A stretch of 64,000 nt of DNA from Spirometra erinaceieuropaei (taxonomy: Eukaryota; Platyhelminthes; Cestoda; Diphyllobothriidea; Diphyllobothriidae), in assembly GCA_902702965.1 (NCBI GenBank), contig CACRXP010000142.1, positions 365,666 to 429,665 on the forward strand, read 5' to 3'. Both the position numbers and the translations under genes were made by a program. This document shows positions 56,801 through 64,000 of the stretch, piece by piece (positions within the stretch are counted from its first letter, which is position 1; each line of letters starts with the position of its first letter). The notes beneath the pieces are model-generated. The model did no database searches and had not been told where the DNA came from. It was given only the letters and a program-made list of their open reading frames with translations.

Positions 56801-59800
56801 AGCAGTTTGAAGGTAAGGAGCAGCAGCATAATTGTTTGAATGGAGTGATGAGCTGTATTCAGGGTGGTCCAAAAACGCACACACGTTTTGATTAGTTCTG
56901 CAGTCAGTGTTTATTAAAATAATTCCATGCTCAAAATAGGACAAAATCTACAAACTGCCGTCCATTCTGGCCCAGGCACTGTTAATACCGCGAACCAATG
57001 GGGTCGCAGACTTGAGGAACCATTTCATCTGGTAGTTGAGTTAATGACTACTCTCAGTTTGACAACCGTTGCCAATTTGGTGGCGTAGACATATCCGGAA
57101 ACGTGAAGTCTGCTGAAGGAGGGGATATTATATAAGATCCCTACGCCTATCCACCTAATCGCGATGTAGTAGGACAGACCTAGTCACAGTAGATGTGCTA
57201 ACTCATGAAATGTCAACCGAAATTCCGAAATGCGTTTTCGCTTCGAAAAGATTAATTAAGTATGGTTGTAAAACTAGTCAGCCCAAACATAATTCTATAA
57301 TATTTCAGCTACATCAGGATGCCGGCTTTCGAGTGAACTTCCTTCCGGCTGCACGCAAAACAACGCTCTGTAAAAACTGACCACTTAATTAGGATGAATT
57401 TTTATCATTGATTTTCGATGCCCTAAATGTCCAATTATATTCCATGGAAAACATGGATACAAATATTTATTCTTTTGCTCATTAGGTAGATAAGTACGTC
57501 CTCTTCCAATCTTATACTTGAAGGAAGGGTATAATTCGGTTTTCAAAAACTTTTCCGATTCCCGAATAATTTTGAACCCGCTCTGCCGCCACGCTTGCAT
57601 TCAGGGTTTCCAAACTACAACCGTTTATTTTCCGCGTACGGAAAACCACACATTTCTCTAAGGTATTAAGAGGAGACCATAGGGGGCTCATAAAATTTGC
57701 ATTGGATTTGAACCATATTGTTAACTTTACAAGCCACATTGGCAAATACAGAGATATGACGATTAATGAACGGCCATTTCACGGTATTTAAAAGTCCCAC
57801 AATTAGAAACTTTTTCGAAACCGAATCATGTCCCTCCTTCGAGTATAAAATTGGAAGAAGACGTACTTTTCTACCGAATGAGCAAAAGAATAAATATTTT
57901 TAAGCATGTTTTCCATAAATACAATTGAACTTTTAGGGGCGTCGAAAATCAATGAGAAAAATGCCTGCTACATAAGTAGTCAGTTTTTACAGAGTGTAGT
58001 TTTTGCATGCAGCCGAAAGGAAGTTCATTTGAAAGCCCACCTACTGTAAATCATCTTTTCCAACTGGAAACCTCTTTTCAGAGGTTCAGTCAACATTTAA
58101 TGAGATGGCACTTTTTTGGGGCATTGTGTATGCGATGAGTCCCCCCCCCCCCCCCCCCGGACATAGACTTACTGATAACCGTTGGACTGGTGACTCTTTC
58201 CCGCAGGAGCGCGGCAGCCCGACTGTTTTTCGGCAGCCGACCCGACTCCAGTACCGAGAGGAGAGCGTTCGGTTTAAACTGGATGGGAGAGCGGTGTGCA
58301 GAGGGAGTGAGCGGCTGGTCGCCAGGGTGATCATCCGGCTGCGCGGTGTCAGCGAAGAAGTGATCAGGGCCCGGCGAATTGGCCTCACTGTCCTCGGCTG
58401 CCAGGCTGGCTGAGGAGCCGTGAGGAGTTCGGATCCGAAGCATCACCTGCTGCAGCCGCCGCTTGCGTTCTTCCCGTTCGGCTGCTTCGGCGGTCACATT
58501 AGAAAGCGTCCTTAGGGCCAGAGTCTGGGCATTCTTATCCCACTGAAGGAGACAAGGCAATCAAACGTAAGCATTATCCTCCGGAACTGCTATACGACAG
58601 CTACCAATGACATGATTTCGGTTTCAAGGAGTGCAGCTTGAAGGCCCGGGAGGGGGTATTTAGGGGGCAATTTATGAAAAATCTGCAAGCTCTGGTGGGG
58701 ATCACGTATGCATCAACTTACATTCCTCCCCACACCTAACGATTTAACGCGGACTGTCCATGCGCAGTCTAAATACTTCAGGAAGGGCAGATTAAGAAAC
58801 AGTGGCGTACAGTGGGTGTACACCGGCATTTTACTGACACTCGTAGGAGGAGGCAGTATTTCGTGTCATTCGGCCTACTTCTAATCACCCTGTCCTTACC
58901 TTGTTATGAAGCATTTGCTTAACAATAATATGAGAAATTATACAAGATTAATGTGTGATACGACGTTAGGTTTCAGTGAGAATCTTGCCCGCCACCTGTT
59001 TCTAAAATACAATATAAAGTGGCATAATTAGTAAGGACTTTTTAATTAATCACCCTCCTTTGCCAAGTCGTATCGTTGTTCTTGGAAAGGAATCACAAAA
59101 TTCACATTTCTTAATCTCCCGTCGTTGAACATTACGTCTATTCACGGTCCATGCTAAGGGTAGATGTTAACTATGCACACAAATGGAAATCTTTGGGTCG
59201 TTTGCATGGGTATTTGTTTAGTATAACAATTGGAGAAATATCAATGCTGCATACGATATATGTTGAATGGTTTACACTTACGTTTTATGCACATGAGGTC
59301 TCTTTACAAGAGCACAAAACGTCAAAAAGACAACCGGAATTCAAATATGCATAGTGAGGGAAAATGCACATCGTGTGTTTAAATACGCTGGAACGTTTCA
59401 TCTTCGACATACTCTGTACTCTAAACCTGCACGATTTAGTAGGACCCAATTTTTCCACGAAACGAACCTAAGAAAGGAACGATTTTTGCATCTCTTTCGG
59501 GAGACACAAATGCAATTATAGCAGCGTCCAAAACCAGTATACAAGTGGCTGCTGCATGCCGATTGTGATTGACATGGGCGACTTGGCTTTGCCTTCTGTA
59601 CCGCTCTGTTCTGCAACGTTACTTGACGAAAGCAAACACTTTCCTCTCAACGCCTCTTCAGATATCTAAGAATCTGTTTAATGAGCCTAACTGCCTATTT
59701 CATTCCGCCCTTAAAAGCCCTTGAGGCCAGAATCTGGTCTCCAACAAACCCCCTGTGTAAAATCAAGAAGTGTGTTAGGATGCGGAAATGGAGACAAAAG

Positions 59801-62800
59801 AAAGAGCTTTTTCTAAGCATTTCTTCCAGGTAACTACCTTTTGGACGCCGAAGTGCGACTACCAACGTCAAAGAAGACTGGAGCGGCCATTTCCAATATA
59901 ACCAGTAAGACCCGTGGCGTAAAACAGCGTCCTTTTGTCATAGGCTTAATGCTAGCCCATTGAATAACGAGCTCGTGTCCTGTGGGCTAAGATCGGGACT
60001 ATCGAAAATTGAGTTATATTGACACTAAGAAGCCTACCCTGATTGCAGGACAGCATAGAAATGACTATTTTGACGTTAAGCTCCCGCCCAGAGTCCACGT
60101 AGACGAGTGCACAGCGAGAAAATATAACCAATCAAGAAGTGTTACCGTCACGGACAATAAGAATATAGTGGTCATTTCTGGCGCGCGTGTCGTCATGAGC
60201 ACTTTTAAGTGACCTTGAACATGCCCGATCGCAGACGACAGACGAAAAGCTAGTAATTAAATGGCAAAACGCTGATCGCGCATAAGATGAAACAAAACCT
60301 CAGTCCTGAGCCGCTACCAGCGTTTGCAACTAGCCATTAGATGGGACATTCAAAGTGGTTTTACGGGATGTATGCAAGACAGCCAGTGACCTGGCCGAAG
60401 CATAATGTTTAAGCTCACAGGTTATGGGACCATGTACATCTCCCTGTGTAAGTAACCATCGATTGCCTATGTCGTCTGATATTTGCCGGTTATACTTTTG
60501 CTGATTCTTCACTTCTGTGAGGGGATCTCGACAAGAGCATAAAAACTTGAAAAGACTATTCGTTATTTTCATGTTAAAAATTGGCTTTATTTGCCTGATC
60601 TAGTGCTCCATGGTGAAGTAAGCCCAGATTCGAAATAAACTTCCCGCGGTCTTAGGAGGTCGATGCTCGAACCCGGCTAATCCTGTCTCCACTGTATCTG
60701 ACGATAACACTTGGTTATTAACTGTTCGTCACCGCGCAAATTCCCACATAGATTCTAGATAAAAACTCCAAGGCAAAACAACAATTTTCTGCGTTTCGCG
60801 CTGAAATGGGAATGAACAGGCCATCTTGGCGGCTAAAAATCTTTCCAAGAACAGCCATAAAAACAATCATAGGTTTAAAAAGTGACCCTGATCCCAGCGT
60901 TTCCGGACACATTACCCTTAGTTCGGAAACCGAAAGTGCAGTTAGGCTTAGAGGAAAGTTTACTGAGACAAATTGTCATGCACAGGTTGAGCATATTCTA
61001 CCGGTGCTTGGCTACAGACCTGCGTAACTAAAAAGGTCCTGTCAGAATTGATGTTAGTCCTGCCTTTTTTTGTCTGTGACGCAGGGTCTGACCACCGGCG
61101 CCAGACAGGTAGATAACACGTCCCCATAGGATCCAGCGCGCTGTTACGTACATACGTGGTTTGTCATGTACAGTAGATGTGCTAACTCATGAAATGTTGA
61201 CCGAGAGTCTGAAAAACGTTTTCGCTTCGAAAATATTACTAAGGTAGGATTTTAAAATTTATCATCCTTCAGCATAGTTCTTCAGGATGCGGCCTTTCGA
61301 ACAAACTTCTTTCGACCGCATGCAAAAAGCACACTTTCTAAAAATGGCTACTTAAGCAGCATGCATTTTTCTCACTGATTTTTGATACCCTTAAAAGTTC
61401 AGTCATATTCCACAGAAAAAATGCATAGAAATATTCACACTCTTGTTCATTCGGTAGAAAATTACGTCTTCTTCCAATTGTATACTCGAAGGAAGGGTAT
61501 AATTCAGTTTTCAAAAACTCTTCTAATTCCCGAATAATTTTGAACCCGACCTGCCGTTACACGTGCATTTAGGGTTTCCAAACTACAAGCCGTATATTTT
61601 CAACGTACGGAAAACCATACATTCCCCTACAGCATTAAGAGTAGGTCATATGGGGTTCATAAAGTGTAGGCGTGGATTTGAGCCATGATGTATATTTATA
61701 AGCAACATTAGAATTGTGCTGAAGGCTGATTAGTTTTACAACCATAATTAATCTTTTCGAAACGAAAACGCATTTTGGAATTTCGGTTGACACTCCACGA
61801 GTTAGCCCACCTACTGTACGTACCCGAAAGCCCGACCGTTGGTTTCGAGGATGTCCACTCTGTGGAACGGTGACTTGTGCGCGGCATCTACCACGCCCCC
61901 GCCACCTGGATCCGGTGTCAAAACATGGTTAAGAAGATCGCAAGCGAGAAAGGGCGCAGGTGACGGGCAAACCCGCGCCTAGGCGTACCACCCCATCCCC
62001 TGATCCACAACGTACACCGACCAGGATCTTGACGAACAACAACAACAACAACAACAATGGGGACAACAGGGATCCAAATCGGAGCGACGTGAACCGCCAA
62101 CTGAGCCTGCAATCGCACCCGAATGATGGAAATTGTTATGAGCGTGCATTTCTGATCTAGTTCCCGTGTTGGTCCGTACAGCGCATTTACCGCGTGGCCC
62201 CTTTTAAGGACAATAGAGGTCGGCAACCCTGCCAGTTAGGAGTGATATTACTAGCAAGCTGCCAGTAGTCAGTGACACTGTGCAGATAAATCTTCTTCAG
62301 AAAATCTCACATCAGAAGTACAAAACTGCGACGCGTCTGCCTACCTTCTCACCAACAGCCGTGGCCATCTCTTCAATGCCCTTATTGAGTCTGTCTTTGG
62401 AAGTGGTCACAATCGCTTGAATCAGGTTCTCATCGCTCCCCGAGGGCGGCTGAAGATCGTTTGCACTGAAGGAGCGGTTGATGAGAGTGCTGCTCCTCAG
62501 TACAACGGTCGGGTCTCCTTCGGCGGGCACGGGGCTGACAGTGATTGCTTCACCCGCCGGTGGTATCATAGACAGTCCCTGCATCGCTGTCTCCAGCCGG
62601 AAGGCAGCCTTCTGTGGGAGACGAGAGGGCGAATGAGACAGGTTCTGGCTGTTGTGTTGTTGAACCTGCTCGGTCTGTTCATCCAGCACGGCAGCCTGGA
62701 TGGCCTCCGCCTTCAGTTCGGCAATAGCCTGATCGATTGCCTCGCCCACAGTGACCTCCGCAATCTCTCGTATAATCACGTTCATGGCTTCTTGTTCCAC

Positions 62801-63252
62801 ACTGAAGGGGGCAGATTTATAGAAGAGGGGCATTAATTAGCAAAGGACGGGAAACTACGCGTGGGTACCGCGTTTATATCATTTTTGGATCATTAATAGG
62901 CCGCACTCAAAGCAGTTGGATAGAGGTTGAAAAAAGGCACCCACCGCTGTTCTGTTTCCTTAGAGATGGCCATCTCCTCCTCCTCCCTCCTCTCAAGAGC
63001 CAGTCGGCGTTGTTCTTTCATCCGTGCGCGGTATTCTGCTACCTCCTCGTCCGAGGGTTCAGCTCCGCCGCGAACAGAAGTTATGGATTTTGTGGGAGCC
63101 TCCGTAGTAGCGACTTGTAGACCACCCTCAACAGAATCTCTCAGTGCAGTGGAAGGAGATAAGGGACGATCTGCACACGCTTTGACAGAAAGCATAGAAG
63201 TCGGAGACTGTGCGGGAGGGGGGTTTTGTAGACGAGAAGCAGTTTGTTGGGG
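50501..63252 (-). CDS. Large multi-exon host gene, unidentified, five internal exons
   Basis: Five minus-strand exons join without a phase break: 63252-62945 (308 nt), 62801-62345 (457), 58542-58173 (370), 56692-56557 (136) and 50823-50501 (323). All introns are GT-AG: 143, 3802, 1480 and 5733 nt. The roughly 530-residue product begins with a Pro/Ser-rich stretch. A charged helix follows (EVAEYRARMKEQRRLALERR, then EVTVGEAIDQAIAELKAEAI), Ser/Pro-rich linkers, a second basic helix (EREERKRRLQQVMLRIR), acidic regions (DLTSDEDVEEDRSS; GEETNGEEEARTE) and DPQSKLSHADLEVFNAVGD. I recognise no family; it looks like a coiled-coil and disordered scaffold-type protein. Neither the start codon nor the end lies in the exons found. 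Introns contain foldback, SINE, repeat B and PLE insertions. Confidence 0.75.
50890..51985 (-). pseudogene. Penelope-like element, thumb to GIY-YIG, long open frame
   Basis: A 341-codon minus-strand frame (51946-50921) runs from the linker (NSNHPISHKRSCVRTLYRR, NGYPRNFVNRCIRKR) through LGVGVAHRPEATIRR and the nuclease (VLRIRCSCGQSNFVGKT, RTRMVEH, ESWFTGPQFINKC) into 3' sequence. Thumb residues (LVCRKDCGGLKTS) precede it in another frame. The GIY-equivalent Tyr is Leu (VVL), so catalysis is doubtful despite the open frame. The 3' hammerhead (about 50965-50915) is decayed: GTGATGA instead of CTGATGA, and GAAAAGTC. It shares its 3' border with the copy at 3156. Confidence 0.85.
52050..53290. other. 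Intron sequence without recognised features
   Basis: Part of the 5.7-kb intron. Overlapping frames of 89-98 codons at 52908-53264 have no motif. Confidence 0.35.
53298..54291. mobile_element. Foldback element, second subfamily, full length
   Basis: A 994-bp element with TA at 53296-53297 and 54292-54293. It starts CAGTGAGTGACCCATATCAT and ends GATCGGTCACTCAATG. The arms of about 400 bp pair (ATGCGTTTTCGATTGGGAAG; AGGATTACTTAGGC; GTATAATTAGGTTTT). The terminal sequence differs from the CAGTAGGTGGG subfamily but the internal blocks are homologous. Confidence 0.85.
54645..55376. mobile_element. Foldback element, diverged
   Basis: It begins CAGTACGTGACCTATCTC and ends GAGTTAGGTCACTAACTG with TA after (55377-55378). 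The arms are AT-rich and eroded, and the frame at 54404-54673 overlaps its start. 732 bp. It lies about 350 bp from the full copy at 53298-54291, in the same orientation class. Confidence 0.6.
55380..55930 (+). repeat. tRNA-Arg-derived SINE, tandem pair
   Basis: Two bodies (about 55389-55570 and 55690-55890) share AATAAGCCAGAAATG, CAGTCTCCCTTGTC-like, CTGCTGGTTGGGCTCGAGAG and GAACGAGTGAGTTCCGTAA blocks. Between them (55613-55690) lies a tRNA-like head: GGCCCGGTGAGTAGAGGCG (A box), an anticodon-like loop CTTCTAA (TCT) and GGTCGCGAGTTCGAGGCTCG (B box). Such heads supply the Pol III promoter of SINEs. The same family occurs at 35810-36370. Confidence 0.7.
56260..56490 (+). repeat. Family B repeat
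   Basis: CCACCTGCGCCCTTCCCCAC, GACCCTGTCTTGACACCGG, CTACTACCGCTATAAACTAA and TAGAACTGTCAAC follow the family order. It lies about 70 bp beyond the donor of exon d, inside the intron. Confidence 0.65.
56557..56692 (-). CDS. Exon d of the multi-exon gene
   Basis: The acceptor is TTCATTTAG and the donor GTGGGT. Two bases complete the previous codon and it ends with two bases. It encodes TPKNHDGNIPSEVMK, then DLTSDEDVEEDRSSTPIQ, strongly acidic. Only this frame is open, and its phases fit both neighbours, which is the best support for it. Confidence 0.7.
57187..58046. mobile_element. Foldback element with shortened right end
   Basis: It starts CAGTAGATGTGCTAACTC and ends AAGCCCACCTACTG followed by TA. 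Centre and arms are complete up to GAAGTTCATTTGAAAG, where about 110 bp of the right subterminal arm is missing but the outer 14 bp remain. Further subterminal words (TTTCCAACTGGAAAC, AGTCAACATTTAATGAGAT) appear just outside at 58050-58105, suggesting a second eroded end. Confidence 0.75.
58141..58158 (+). repeat. (C)18 homopolymer beside a splice donor
   Basis: Eighteen consecutive C on the plus strand, so G18 in the transcript of the minus-strand gene, starting 14 nt inside the intron after exon c. Confidence 0.9.
58173..58542 (-). CDS. Exon c of the multi-exon gene
   Basis: The acceptor is TTGTCTCCTTCAG and the donor is the consensus GTAAGT. It enters at phase 0 and leaves one base over. 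It encodes WDKNAQTLALRTLSN, EREERKRRLQQVMLRIR, a Ser/Asp/Pro-rich stretch and ALLRERVTSPTVI. The donor lies 14 nt from a run of 18 G in the transcript. Confidence 0.8.
58570..61160. other. Intron sequence without recognised elements
   Basis: The lower part of the 3.8-kb intron between exons b and c. A plus-strand frame ending at 60212 (LPPRVHVDECTARKYNQS, TDNKNIVVISGARVV) looks protein-like but has no identifiable domain. Other frames are short. Confidence 0.3.
61171..61816. mobile_element. Foldback element with internal deletion
   Basis: TA flanks on both sides (61169-61170, 61817-61818). It starts CAGTAGATGTGCTAACTC and ends GTTAGCCCACCTACTG. The left arm and centre are complete, but most of the right arm is deleted (646 bp), leaving GATTAGTTTTACAACC to the end. 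It lies in the intron between exons b and c. Confidence 0.8.
61840..62160 (-). repeat. Family B repeat ending in (AAC)n
   Basis: GAGGATGTCCACTCTGTGG, CCGGTGTCAAAACATGG and GACCAGGATCTTGACGAAC match 4400-4560 and 17480-17760. An (AAC)7-8 tract at about 62035-62056 replaces the sequence after TTGACGAAC. On the minus strand the (GTT)n would be at the element's start, and on the plus strand at a tail. Confidence 0.55.
62345..62801 (-). CDS. Exon b of the multi-exon gene
   Basis: The acceptor is CTGCCCCCTTCAG and the donor GTAGGC. One base completes the previous codon and it ends at phase 0. It encodes VEQEAMNVIIREIAEV, AIAELKAEAIQAAVLDEQT and ends EEMATAVGEK. The 139-codon plus-strand frame over it is a shadow. 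Confidence 0.8.
62945..63252 (-). CDS. Exon a of the multi-exon gene
   Basis: The acceptor is AACTTTCAG and the donor GTGGGT. It enters at phase 0 and ends with two bases of a codon. It encodes a Gln/Pro/Ser-rich start (PQQTASRLQNPPPAQSPTS) and a charged helix (EPSDEEVAEYRARMKEQ, ALERREEEEMAISKETEQR). Confidence 0.75.
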
Positions 63253-63259
63253 CTGAAAG

Positions 63260-64000
63260 TTTCGTCATAAAAGTGTAATTAATGAAGGGAGAAAGAATAA
63301 GTAAATGTTTAAGGTAGGAACTAGAGAGAAGCACGGATCAAAGCACGGTTACAAAGTAATGTCCTCGTTTTGCATCCTTTTCGGCCATGTCGAATTCTGG
63401 CGCAAATAAAAGCTTCAGTAAAATGTCAAGGTACAAATGGACAAGGTGGAGGCATCTCCAGGCGTTTTTATTAAGGAGCGTCGTTCATAAATTCGAACGT
63501 GACCGGCCGAACAGTTATCGAACAGAGTAGAAAAAAGCCGTAATGCATGCTCGTGATCGGGCATTCAGGCTTGGCCTGCCAGCCAATAGGAATGCAGCTG
63601 GTTGGACTATAAGCGCGTCTTGGTCTGTTAACTTTTCTTCCTCTAAAAGTGAATTTACATGTGAGGGTGAGACGACAGACGAATCAAGTTCTTGTTCACG
63701 TGGTTCTTGGCGGAGATCATAAGCGGTGCCCAGGATTCATTTGTGATGAAGTAGCCCTGAAAATTTGTAGCCGGGTAAGCTAAATCGTGAGCAATAAGGG
63801 ATTAGGTTATTAGATATTCACGCTCATCTACAGCTGGGTTAGGCTTGCAGAACTCCCAGACAACAACCTTCCCGGAAAACGTGACGCCCAGATTCTAACT
63901 TCAGACAAGAGGAAGAATGAAGGAAGCTTGTCTGATATGGCAGTCGTTTGGATTTCCCATTTGCAGCGTCTAAAATGAACTAGGTGCTTGAGGATCATTT
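63260..64000. other. Upstream intron of the multi-exon gene, no exon found
   Basis: It lies upstream of exon a. No convincing minus-strand exon or start was found, so the gene's 5' end is probably outside the window. Confidence 0.3.

Noticed and set aside
60009..60212. Plus-strand frame of protein-like composition inside an intron
   Set aside because: No domain, no clear start and no partner exon; it could be chance.
62417..62836. 139-codon plus-strand frame
   Set aside because: It is antisense to exon b of the multi-exon gene.

Overview
This is eukaryotic genomic DNA from a large, repeat-loaded genome. The best fit is a parasitic flatworm, probably a diphyllobothriidean tapeworm such as Spirometra. 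That assignment is inference. It rests on three things: Penelope-like elements (PLEs) carrying GIY-YIG endonucleases and hammerhead ribozymes, a LINE whose ORF ends in C2H2 zinc fingers, and host genes split by introns of 32-37 nt. There are no operons, plasmid functions or CRISPR arrays.

Layout. 0-6 kb: three PLE fragments and an unclassified repeat, one pair of copies forming an inverted repeat. 6-11.5 kb: small host exons, including the start of a deoxynucleoside kinase gene on the minus strand (10859 downward) with 32- and 36-nt introns. 14-26 kb: several 5'-truncated, decayed LINEs, the best preserved at 18.2-21.06 kb. 29-34 kb: two foldback elements and a decayed PLE. 35-42 kb: tRNA-derived SINE dimers, tRNA-Asp(GTC), tRNA-Phe(GAA), a DUF4806-like gene with an in-frame TAG, and a cluster of mutually inverted PLE pieces. 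42-48 kb: more foldback elements, one lying inside a PLE. 50.5-63.25 kb: one minus-strand host gene with five phase-compatible exons, whose introns hold PLE, SINE and foldback insertions.

The host genes do not form an obvious pathway. The most coherent theme is the repeat content. About ten copies of a roughly 1-kb Tc1/mariner-like foldback element (CAGT ends, TA flanks, arms near 400 bp) make up about 12% of the window. PLE fragments occur at about nine places, and five retain a recognisable hammerhead ribozyme at the 3' end, two of these with an intact core.

Limits: identities come from reading protein motifs by eye. Exon joins were checked only for GT-AG ends and phase. Element borders are good to about 10-30 bp unless a terminal motif is visible.
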